Shown: positions 9,670 to 17,077 of the stretch, piece after piece | How the letters are laid out: the number at the start of each line of letters is the position of its first letter | Numbering within the stretch: position 1 is the first letter of the stretch | Assembly: GCF_963668515.1 (NCBI RefSeq) | Contig: NZ_OY764864.1 | Span: forward strand, 1,240,001 to 1,304,000 | Direction: 5' to 3' | Length of the DNA: 64,000 bases | From: an uncultured Ilyobacter sp. | Lineage (GTDB): Bacteria > Fusobacteriota > Fusobacteriia > Fusobacteriales > Fusobacteriaceae | The notes under the pieces: model-generated | Told to the model about the DNA's origin: nothing | Databases searched by the model: none | The model's input: the letters and a program-made list of their open reading frames with translations, nothing else | Made by a program: the position numbers and the translations under genes

Positions 9670-10326
9670 TTATCCTCTTTTTTTTCTTATATTGTAAACT
9701 ATTTTATCACCTAAAAATTGTATCCCCTGAACCAGGATTATTATGGATACCACCGAAACTATCATAATGTCCAGCTTAAATCTCTGATATCCGTATCTGA
9801 TAGCAAGATCTCCTAGACCTCCACCACCTATTGCCCCGGCCATGGCAGAATATCCTACAAGGGTTATTACTGTTATTGTTAGGCCGTGAATCAGAGAAGG
9901 CAGGGATTCAGGTATAAGCACCTTCTGTATTATATCTTTTCTCGATGCTCCAAGAGATATAGAGGCTTCTAAAAGACCTCTGTCCACCTCTTTTACTGCC
10001 CCTTCTACGATTCTCGCCACAAAGGGAGCTGCAGCTATGGAAAGAGGCACTATACTAGCCGTGGATCCTATTGTCGTCCCCACTATGAACCTCGAAAGGG
10101 GGAGGACGAGTATCATCAATATAATAAAAGGGATTGATCTGAAGATGTTTATGAGACCGTCTAGCACCTTGTTTAACTTTGGCATTTCCATTATATGATT
10201 TTTATCTGTTATTACCGCAAGTAGGCCTATGGGCAATCCCATAATTGTAGCAAATATAGTAGACAGTATAACCATGTACATGGTTTCTCTCACAGCAGGT
10301 ATCAGCAAAGCTATTATCTTATCCAT
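9670..10326 (-). CDS. metI: Methionine ABC transporter permease MetI
   Basis: Inner-membrane permease (218 residues, five predicted membrane segments) that forms the methionine channel with the MetN ATPase. The coupling-helix (EAA-type) region reads EASISLGASRKDIIQKVLIP, and the FRSIPFIILM segment is typical of MetI. Its start overlaps the metN stop by eight bases, so translation is probably coupled. Confidence 0.95.
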   Translation of the reverse strand: MDKIIALLIPAVRETMYMVILSTIFATIMGLPIGLLAVITDKNHIMEMPKLNKVLDGLINIFRSIPFIILMILVLPLSRFIVGTTIGSTASIVPLSIAAAPFVARIVEGAVKEVDRGLLEASISLGASRKDIIQKVLIPESLPSLIHGLTITVITLVGYSAMAGAIGGGGLGDLAIRYGYQRFKLDIMIVSVVSIIILVQGIQFLGDKIVYNIRKKRG

Positions 10327-11326
10327 TGTATATCACCTCTACCTCTACATCCTCATTTTTTATCCAGTTTAATGCATCTTCCTGTTTTTCTCCGGAAAGT
10401 TCTAGTATTAGATGACCTACATTCTGTGTGACAAGCTTGTCTATACTTCCTGATACAATATTTGCATCTATATCAAACTTTCTAACCATCTGTGATATAA
10501 CAGGTTTTTCAACTGTCTGTCCTACATAGGAAAGTTTTATTATTTTTTTCCCCGGACTCTTTACAAAATCTACCTCTTCTGTTTCGTCAGGTATCAAGTG
10601 AGATATAAATTCCTTTGCCATCTCTGTTCTTGGATTTGAAAAGATTCTGTCCACACTTCCCTCTTCTATAACCTCACCCTTATCCATTATAGCCGCTCTG
10701 TTGCACACACTTCTTATTACTTCCATCTGATGTGTTATGAGTACTATTGTGAGTCCGAGTTTTCTCTGAAGATCTTTTAAAAGATCCAGTATGGACTTGG
10801 TGGTCTTAGGATCAAGTGCACTAGTTGCCTCGTCAGACAAGAGTATCTTAGGATTATTGGCAAGGGCTCTCGCTATTGCAACTCTCTGCTTTTGACCACC
10901 TGAAAGCTGACTTGGAAAAGCTTTTTCCTTGTCCTCGAGTTCTACAAGGGTCAAAAGTTCTTTTACCCTTGATGGAATATCTTTTTTATCCCAACCTGCT
11001 ATCTCTAATGCAAAGGCAATATTACCAAACACATCTCTCGACTGAAGAAGGTTGAAATGTTGAAATATCATACCGGTTTTTTTTCTATACTCGTTCAGTT
11101 CTGTGTCAGTGAACTTAAGAATATTATTACCCTCTACTAGAATCTCACCGCTGCTCGGCTCTTCTAATCTATTTAAAAGTCTTATAAGGGTAGATTTACC
11201 TGCACCACTTAGACCCATTATCCCATATATATCGTCCTCTTTTATATGTAGATTAACATTTTTTACAGCAAGGACATCCCCGATGGCGCTGCTGTAAAGT
11301 TTATTGAGATCTTTTATCTCTATCAT
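10319..11326 (-). CDS. metN: Methionine ABC transporter ATPase MetN
   Basis: ATPase subunit (335 residues) of the methionine importer. Walker A is GLSGAGKST, the signature is LSGGQKQRVAIARALA, and Walker B is ILLSDEATSALDP. The C-terminal 90 residues form the NIL/ACT-like domain through which methionine inhibits the transporter. A GTG three codons upstream lies inside the GAGGAG site, so the ATG at 11326 is preferred. It is first in the operon and controlled by the SAM-I leader. Confidence 0.96.
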   Translation of the reverse strand: MIEIKDLNKLYSSAIGDVLAVKNVNLHIKEDDIYGIMGLSGAGKSTLIRLLNRLEEPSSGEILVEGNNILKFTDTELNEYRKKTGMIFQHFNLLQSRDVFGNIAFALEIAGWDKKDIPSRVKELLTLVELEDKEKAFPSQLSGGQKQRVAIARALANNPKILLSDEATSALDPKTTKSILDLLKDLQRKLGLTIVLITHQMEVIRSVCNRAAIMDKGEVIEEGSVDRIFSNPRTEMAKEFISHLIPDETEEVDFVKSPGKKIIKLSYVGQTVEKPVISQMVRKFDIDANIVSGSIDKLVTQNVGHLILELSGEKQEDALNWIKNEDVEVEVIYNG

Positions 11327-11453
11327 CCATACCACTCCTCAATTGTATATAAAAAATCCCTTCAAAAACATCATGTACAAAGATTATTACTTAAAATATA
11401 AATTTAACCTCTATATGTTGTTTACCGGTTTTCTAGAATTTCATTTTATAAAT

Positions 11454-11596
11454 AAAAAAACTCTTCCTTTTTAGAGAAGAGGTTTCTTGTAATCTATTGA
11501 AGATTAGCCTCATCTCTCTGGAATTAGCACCACACCCCTTACGGCAGGTTGCTGAGGTTTCAAAGGGCCAGTCCCTCCACCTCTCTTGATAAGTAA
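11454..11596 (-). promoter_or_regulatory. SAM-I (S-box) riboswitch with terminator, upstream of metNIQ
   Basis: The minus strand carries the S-box core: ATCAAGAGAGGTGGAGGGAC, then CTGGCCC, GAAACCTCAGCAACC, and GGTGCTAATTCCAG. The P1 closing strand is GATGAG. It is followed by a terminator (CTCTTC, 9-base loop, GAAGAG, then seven T) at 11481-11454. The usual logic is that SAM binding favours the terminator and shuts off methionine uptake. Start of metN lies about 130 bases further on. Confidence 0.96.
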
Positions 11597-11613
11597 TTCA
11601 TTTATACTAAAAA

Positions 11614-11642
11614 AGTATATTACTTTTGACTAGCTCTGTCAA
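11614..11642 (-). promoter_or_regulatory. Predicted promoter of the metNIQ riboswitch transcript
   Basis: On the minus strand, TTGACA (11642-11637) and TATACT (11619-11614) are separated by 17 bases, placing the start just upstream of the S-box. An open 63-codon + strand frame across this promoter is not a gene. Confidence 0.85.
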
Positions 11643-11697
11643 GAATTTTTTCATTATTTTGTTCTATCATACTTTAAATACAGGCTTATACTGTTTC

Positions 11698-12336
11698 GGG
11701 TATTTTAGTAAGTTATTGAATTTCTCCGAAAACCTGTGTTACTTTCTTTGCTTGCCTAAAGAAAGTAACCAAAGAAAAGGCACCCCTAAAAAATACCTAA
11801 AATCACTTCTGAACTAACTTTCTATTGAAATATAGTCGGTAAACCTCCTTATTTCAATGAAAGTGGATTTCACAAGATGATTTCTTAACGGCATTTTTTA
11901 AAGGGGAAAGCAGTCTGAAAATTAAAAGATTTTTATTTTCACTCTGTGAAAGGCCCTCTTTTTCTCTGCGTCCTCTGTGGCCAAAGTCTTTTGTCCTTAT
12001 TCGTGTTAATTTCCCTATCTTTTATTAGTGTCCATTCGTGACAAAATCTTTTGACTTTAATATCGCTCTCCTCCGTGATACTCTCTTCTTTTCTCTGTGA
12101 CCAAAAGATTTTGTTATTATTCGTGTTAATTTCCCTATCTTTTATTGGTGTTCATTCGTGATAAAATCTTTTGACTTTAATATCGCTCTCCTCCGTGATA
12201 CTCTCTTCTTTCTCTCTGTGACCAAAAGCTTTTGTCCTTATTCGTGTTAATTTCCCTATCTTTTATTAGTGTCCATTCGTGACAAAATCTTTTGATTCTG
12301 ATATTCAGATAAATTCAGTAATTTACCTAAAATACC
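11698..12336 (+). repeat. Intergenic modular repeat element, copy B (three 120-bp units)
   Basis: The left arm has the GTTACTTTCTTTG...CAAAGAAAGTAAC-type hairpin (11738-11770 region). A central module follows in which ACTTTC-ATTGAAATA pairs with TATTTCAATGAAAGT. Three tandem 120-bp units then contain TTCGTGTTAATTTCCCTATC (near 12000, 12120, 12241). The ends pair as GGGTATTTTAGTAAG against TTACCTAAAATACCC. That end sequence differs from the other copies but stays self-complementary. It fills most of the 1.2-kb metN-12509 gap. No protein is encoded. Confidence 0.85.
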
Positions 12337-12376
12337 CCCCTTCAGCTTTTCCCCTTGCTTCTTTCTCTAAAAAATT

Positions 12377-12405
12377 GACAAACTAGGACAAAAGCTTTAG
12401 AATAT
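12377..12405 (+). promoter_or_regulatory. Predicted promoter of the glycosyltransferase-deacetylase gene
   Basis: TTGACA and TAGAAT are separated by 17 bases, about 100 bases before the start codon. An imperfect inverted repeat, TGCATATCT and AGATATTGCA (12477-12501), lies just before the start and may shape translation initiation. Confidence 0.75.
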
Positions 12406-12508
12406 ATTAAAATATTTTTGGTATATTTTTTAGTCTATGAAAAATAAATAAAATATCAATTTTCGAAAGGGGGCACTGCATATCTTATCATAGATATTGC
12501 AGGAATAG

Positions 12509-14299
12509 ATGAATATATTGATGGCTTTATCTCAGCTCGAAGTTACAGGAGCAGAGGTTTATGCCGCTACTTTAAGTGACAGGCTTATAAAGAAGGGGCA
12601 CAAAGTTTTCATTGTATCTGATACTTTTACCAAAGAAACCAGCGGAGAGTTCCACAAATTAGAATTTAATAAACGTAGTCTTGGAAAACGAATATCACAG
12701 GTTAAATTTTTAGCTGATTTTATCAAAAAAAACGATATTCAAGTGGCTCATGCCCATTCTAGGGCATCTTCATGGAGCACATCTATAGCCTGTGCTATGA
12801 CAGGCATACCTCTTATTACCACAATCCACGGAAGACAGCCTGTACATCTCAGCAGAAAGATTTTCAAGGCTTTTGGAGACTATTCTTTCGCAGTATGTGA
12901 AAATATAAGAGACCACTTAATAAAAGATTTAGGAGTAAAAGAAGACAAAATAGAGATCTTGAGAAATGGTATTGATATAAACTCATATGTTGAAACTCCT
13001 CTTCCTGAAAATGAGAAAAAAATAGTCTCTATCATAGGAAGGCTGTCAGGACCAAAGGGTGAAGTTACATATAAATTATTAGAAAAGGCACTAGACCCTG
13101 ACCTCTATCATGTACGAATAATCGGTGGGAAAAATATTCCTGATAAATTTAAAAAATTTGCAGATAAGGTGGAGTTCTTGGGATATGTGAATAATATCCC
13201 TGAATTCATAAAGGAATCTGACCTTGTGATAGGAGCAGGACGGGTTGCTGTAGAGGCTATTCTTTCAGGAAGACCGGTACTAGCAATAGGTGAGGCAAAA
13301 TCTATAGGACTCATAACTAAAGATAATATCGCAGATGCTCTCAGCTCTAACTTCGGAGATATAGGAGTAAAGTTAGAAGAAAATTTCAACTGGGACAAGA
13401 TGCTAGAAGAGATAAAGGAAGCTTTTGAATTAAATGAAAATGAGCTTCATGAAATTAGACATAAAGTAAAAAAAGAATTTGATCTAAAAAAAATAGTTAG
13501 AAATCTTGAGATTGCCTATCAGAGGCAAATTGTTCTAAAGAAAAAATATGAAATGCCTATTCTCATGTATCACAGGGTAATAAAAGAGGAGAGTGAAAAA
13601 GGGATTCACGGAACCTATGTAACAGTTGAACAGTTTGATGAACATATGAATATTTTAAAAAATATGGGCTATGAAACTGTTGTATTTAAAGACCTACTTA
13701 AAAACAGATTTAAGCAGAGATTTGACAAAAATAAAAAACAGATTATGATAACTTTTGATGATGGATATGAGGATAATTACAAATATGCTTTCCCTATTCT
13801 AAAAAAATATGGGTTTAAAGCTGTCGTATACCTTGTTTCACACCTTGATTACAATAAATGGGATGTGGAAAACATCAATAACCCTGAGAAAAAATACAAA
13901 CTGATGACAACAGACCATCTATTAGAGATGCAAAAATACGGCATTGAGTTTGGAGGCCATACAAAAACCCATGCAAAACTTTCCCGTATCGAGCCTGAAG
14001 AGGCGAGGGAAGAGATTTTTGAATCAAAAGAGACCCTTGAGAATATTTTAGATAAAAAACTTATATCCTTTGCCTATCCCTACGGTGACCTGAACGACAG
14101 GGTAAAACAGATGGCAGAAGAGGCTGGGTATAAATTTGCAGTGGCCACAGATTCTGGAAGTGTTTGCTTCTCTGATGATCTTTTTCAGATAAGAAGAATC
14201 GGCATATTCCCCACAATAAATTCCCTTGGTTTCAAAAGGAAAATTAAAGGAAATTATAATTTTATTAAGATTAAAAGAGAACAAAAGAACGAGAGATGA
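12509..14299 (+). CDS. Glycosyltransferase (GT4-like) fused to polysaccharide deacetylase
   Basis: Two-domain protein of 596 residues. Residues 1-340 form a GT4-type (GT-B fold) glycosyltransferase: N-terminal QLEVTGAEVYAATLSDRL, then AHSRASSW, the IEILRNGID segment, and a donor-site-like region with EAILSGRPVLA. Residues about 346-596 form a NodB-type deacetylase: MYHRVI, TFDDGYEDN (catalytic Asp and metal Asp), GGHTKTHAKLS (metal His pair) and FAYPYGD. It probably adds a sugar and then deacetylates the product in surface glycan or lipid synthesis; the substrate is not readable. No signal peptide is visible, which is odd for the usually exported deacetylase half. Its Shine-Dalgarno site (AGGAA) is weak. 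Confidence 0.85.
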   Translation: MNILMALSQLEVTGAEVYAATLSDRLIKKGHKVFIVSDTFTKETSGEFHKLEFNKRSLGKRISQVKFLADFIKKNDIQVAHAHSRASSWSTSIACAMTGIPLITTIHGRQPVHLSRKIFKAFGDYSFAVCENIRDHLIKDLGVKEDKIEILRNGIDINSYVETPLPENEKKIVSIIGRLSGPKGEVTYKLLEKALDPDLYHVRIIGGKNIPDKFKKFADKVEFLGYVNNIPEFIKESDLVIGAGRVAVEAILSGRPVLAIGEAKSIGLITKDNIADALSSNFGDIGVKLEENFNWDKMLEEIKEAFELNENELHEIRHKVKKEFDLKKIVRNLEIAYQRQIVLKKKYEMPILMYHRVIKEESEKGIHGTYVTVEQFDEHMNILKNMGYETVVFKDLLKNRFKQRFDKNKKQIMITFDDGYEDNYKYAFPILKKYGFKAVVYLVSHLDYNKWDVENINNPEKKYKLMTTDHLLEMQKYGIEFGGHTKTHAKLSRIEPEEAREEIFESKETLENILDKKLISFAYPYGDLNDRVKQMAEEAGYKFAVATDSGSVCFSDDLFQIRRIGIFPTINSLGFKRKIKGNYNFIKIKREQKNER

Positions 14300-14383
14300 C
14301 TTTGCCATCTCTCTATTTTTTAGTTGATTAAATACTTTTATTTGATTATAATTTAAATATAATTTCACACAGGGGGAAGAGAT

Positions 14384-15130
14384 ATGAAAAAAATTTTAAC
14401 TGCTATTCTAATTTTAGCTGCGGCCCCAATTAGCCTTATGGCTTCTGAAAACAACCTCAGTATAGGTGGGGGGGCAGGAATAGGTACAAGCCCTTACAAA
14501 GGTGTTGATTATGATAATTTCTTTGTTCCGTATTTTGATATCACATATAATGATTTTTACCTTAGGGGTGTAGAGCTTGGGTATAATTTGTATCAGGAGG
14601 ATGCCTTCGCTGTGTCTCTTTTTGCAAATCCAATGGGAGGTTATAAAGTCGATGCTTCTGATTTGAGCAGCGGTTATAACAATATTGATGACAGGGATTA
14701 TCAGATTGAAGGTGGAATAAAAGTCGTATACGACACTAGCTGGTATGATCTCAAATTAGGGGGATTTGCTTCTTTAGGAGAAGAGGGAGGAAGTTTAGGG
14801 GCTTTTGCCTTTAAGTCTTACTTTTTAACCGACCGTTTTACAATTATACCTAAGGTGTATATAAAATATCTAAGTGAAGAATACACAGACTATTACTTTG
14901 GAGTGACTCAAACAGAAGCCAGTAGAAATTCAAAAATCAACAGTTCTTACTCGCCAGAACAGACCTATACCTTCGGTATAGATTTGGGAGCCGAATATAT
15001 TGTCACCGAGCACCTATCCCTTATTGGATTTTTCGGACTGGAAAAGCTTTCAGAGGAAATTTGCGACTCTCCTATAGTAGAAGAAGATATCCTTTACAAG
15101 GTGGGAGTGGGAGCAAAGTATACATTCTAA
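14384..15130 (+). CDS. MipA/OmpV family outer-membrane protein
   Basis: Predicted outer-membrane beta-barrel protein of 248 residues with a signal peptide (cut near LMASENN) and a C-terminal phenylalanine, as barrels of this class require. The family signature YYFGVTQTEASRN lies near residues 170-183, and the protein has alternating aromatic strands. Members act as scaffolds for murein enzymes or as inducible porin-like proteins; the exact role here is unknown. A TetR regulator follows 34 bases downstream in the same direction and may control it. Confidence 0.85.
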   Translation: MKKILTAILILAAAPISLMASENNLSIGGGAGIGTSPYKGVDYDNFFVPYFDITYNDFYLRGVELGYNLYQEDAFAVSLFANPMGGYKVDASDLSSGYNNIDDRDYQIEGGIKVVYDTSWYDLKLGGFASLGEEGGSLGAFAFKSYFLTDRFTIIPKVYIKYLSEEYTDYYFGVTQTEASRNSKINSSYSPEQTYTFGIDLGAEYIVTEHLSLIGFFGLEKLSEEICDSPIVEEDILYKVGVGAKYTF

Positions 15131-15164
15131 TGTTCATAAAACTGTTACTCGGGAGGTGCTATTT

Positions 15165-15770
15165 TTGCAAGTAAAAAAAGAATCAGTCTATAAAGATATC
15201 TACAACTCTGCTTTAAATGAGTTTTGGAAAAATGGTTATGAGAAAACTACCATGAGAAGTATTGCAGAAAGTTCAGGTATAACCCTGGGAAATATATATA
15301 GATATTTCCCAAATAAAGCCTCTCTTTTTGAGACAATTATTGGTGCCACCTATGTTAATTTTTTAAATATTTTTGACTCATATCACAATAAATTATCAAA
15401 AATGACTCATGAACAAAAACTTTCATTTTATGTAGAATTAATCTCAAATTTTCTCATATACAACAAAAAAAAGCTTGCTATACTTTTTGCAGGTAGTAAG
15501 GGGACAAAATTTGAAGATTTCGAACATAAAATTATAGAGAATTTTAAAAATATCTCTATCAAAAGAGCCGAGATCTTAAAAACTGAAGAGGGAATTATTA
15601 TTGAAGATCAGGAGATACACTCTTTTATAGCTGAAAATTTGTTCTTTTCTCTAAAAAAAATTGCCTTTATCTTTGAGGAAGAGGATAAAATAAGAAAATA
15701 TTTAAAAAAAATAATCCCCGGTTCTTATACAGATCTTCTGAGGAAGATGGGAAGTAAAAGCAGCAATTAA
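15165..15770 (+). CDS. TetR/AcrR family transcriptional regulator
   Basis: One-component regulator of 201 residues. The N-terminal helix-turn-helix reads YEKTTMRSIAESSGITLGNI and continues YRYFPNKASLF, a textbook TetR DNA-binding region; the C-terminal ligand domain is not assignable. A TTG start at 15165 sits 8 bases after GGGAGG. The alternative GTG at 15156 overlaps that site, so it is less likely. It is probably co-transcribed with the OmpV-like gene. Confidence 0.88.
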   Translation: MQVKKESVYKDIYNSALNEFWKNGYEKTTMRSIAESSGITLGNIYRYFPNKASLFETIIGATYVNFLNIFDSYHNKLSKMTHEQKLSFYVELISNFLIYNKKKLAILFAGSKGTKFEDFEHKIIENFKNISIKRAEILKTEEGIIIEDQEIHSFIAENLFFSLKKIAFIFEEEDKIRKYLKKIIPGSYTDLLRKMGSKSSN

Positions 15771-15807
15771 ATACCCCTATCGGGGAATTTAATTGCTGCT
15801 TTTTTTA
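15757..15807. terminator. Strong bidirectional terminator
   Basis: An AAAGCAGCAATTAAAT-CCCC stem pairs with CGGGG-ATTTAATTGCTGCTTT and U-runs follow. It ends both the TetR gene and the converging dehydrogenase-like gene, overlapping their stop codons. Confidence 0.93.
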
Positions 15808-16764
15808 ATACATTATTACACTTTCATCTTTTCTTGAACCAGGATCCACTTTTATCATATTAGAGAGTCTTTTTATCTCCTCCATGACCCCTATACTTAT
15901 CTTTTCATCCTTAGATTCTATCTCCAGGATTTCAGCAATATCCTTCATTTTTGTATCTATTGCCTCCATATCAAAGGCAGGGGTGTGAAATCCACTTGTT
16001 CTTTCTACCTGACCAGGAACTACGGCAATATTATTAAATGCCATATTGGCAAGATAATTGGCATAAGTCAGCTGTTCCCTTATCTCTTTGGAATTCTCTC
16101 CTTTTATAAACTCCTCCAAATTTTTCTTCAGAATTTTTATCGCCTCAAAGGCAAAGGTATCACTGATAAGGGTTGCACCTGTAGAAACCAGTGCTTCCAC
16201 AGAGTAGGTCAAAGAGTCTATCCCTACTGATGCCATGGCGTCAGTGGGGAGATTTCTTATTAGTTCAGAATCTATCACCACCATAAAAGGATTCACCGTT
16301 TTATTGAGCTTCACCTTATGATGGTGATACTGATATACACTATTATCATCATTTATCCAGGAATTTATAACTACTGTTGCAAAAGGTATTTCTGCATTTA
16401 TATAGCAGTTTATGGAGTTATTCTCTTCATAACATTTCAAGCCCATGGCTATCCCCTTGGCACATTTCCCGGTATCTCTGCCTCCGAAGGAAATTATAAA
16501 GTCACAGTTACTTCCTGAAAACTCCTTTATACCACCTTCTATTATATCCAGATCTGGGTTTATATTTTCTACAGCATAGACCATATACTCCAAAGAATTT
16601 TCATCAAATATATCAGTTAAGTTTTTTAACAAACCCTTTTCAAAGAGAGCTTTTGATATAACTATGAACCCCTTTTTTAGCCCAAGTTTTTTCAGCTCTT
16701 CCCCGGCTTCCTTAAGCGCCCCTGAACCAATAAGACTTATTGGTGACATTAGCTGTTTTCCCAT
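15805..16764 (-). CDS. Degenerate iron-type alcohol dehydrogenase-like protein
   Basis: Member of the iron-containing alcohol dehydrogenase/glycerol dehydrogenase fold (319 residues, against about 380 for the family). Key positions are altered. The NAD-loop GGGSxxD is FGGRDTGKCAK near residue 95. The metal motif GxDALTHAxE reads GIDSLTYSVEA (His to Tyr, near residue 181). The region with the last two metal histidines (HxxxH...PHG) is shortened to PGQVERTSGFHTP. It therefore probably lacks iron-dependent catalysis and may be a binding or regulatory relative. The reading frame is intact, which argues against a recent pseudogene. The start is chosen at GGAGG-spaced ATG 16764. It is the last gene after aroB-ppx and acylphosphatase. 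Confidence 0.75.
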   Translation of the reverse strand: MGKQLMSPISLIGSGALKEAGEELKKLGLKKGFIVISKALFEKGLLKNLTDIFDENSLEYMVYAVENINPDLDIIEGGIKEFSGSNCDFIISFGGRDTGKCAKGIAMGLKCYEENNSINCYINAEIPFATVVINSWINDDNSVYQYHHHKVKLNKTVNPFMVVIDSELIRNLPTDAMASVGIDSLTYSVEALVSTGATLISDTFAFEAIKILKKNLEEFIKGENSKEIREQLTYANYLANMAFNNIAVVPGQVERTSGFHTPAFDMEAIDTKMKDIAEILEIESKDEKISIGVMEEIKRLSNMIKVDPGSRKDESVIMY

Positions 16765-16790
16765 AATCTTACCTCCGCAGTCCCATGACC

Positions 16791-17060
16791 TCAATATTCT
16801 ATGTTGAAATCATCATATTTTTTACTGTCAAAAACATCTTCCTCTATACTCTTAACCCTAGAAGACGGGGGCCCCTCCTCTATAAGCGTCTTAAATACTT
16901 CCATATACTTAGGCTCCCCTTGGGCTACTATCTCCACATTCCCGTTCCAGAGATTTTTCACCCATCCCTTTATCTTATATTCATTGGCTATATGGTAGGT
17001 AAAAAATCTAAACCCTACCCCTTGTACACGGCCTTTCACTATAAAGTGGTGCGTAAGCAT
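16791..17060 (-). CDS. acyP: Acylphosphatase
   Basis: Small enzyme of 89 residues that hydrolyses carboxyl-phosphate bonds such as acetyl phosphate or 1,3-bisphosphoglycerate. The signature GRVQGVGFRFF (catalytic Arg) is at residues 10-20, and the second motif GWVKNLWNGNVE (catalytic Asn) is at 32-43. It follows the aroB-ppx fusion by 17 bases and precedes the dehydrogenase-like gene by 26, forming a three-gene unit. Confidence 0.94.
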   Translation of the reverse strand: MLTHHFIVKGRVQGVGFRFFTYHIANEYKIKGWVKNLWNGNVEIVAQGEPKYMEVFKTLIEEGPPSSRVKSIEEDVFDSKKYDDFNIEY

Positions 17061-17077
17061 ATTACCACACTCCTTTT

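Noticed and set aside
11626..11817. Plus-strand frame of 63 codons
   Set aside because: It runs across the metN promoter and the left hairpin of repeat copy B, has no ribosome site, and its residues come from repeat sequence.
11970..12300. 120-bp tandem units considered as a CRISPR array
   Set aside because: Repeats of 120 bp follow directly without unique spacers, the unit is far too long, and no cas genes are near.
11327..12508. A mobile element with its own transposase around copy B
   Set aside because: No transposase motif or long frame was found in any repeat copy; if mobile, the elements must be moved in trans.
15805..16764. Calling the dehydrogenase-like gene a pseudogene
   Set aside because: The frame is open from a good ribosome site to a proper terminator; the changes are point replacements and one clean shortening rather than stops or frameshifts.
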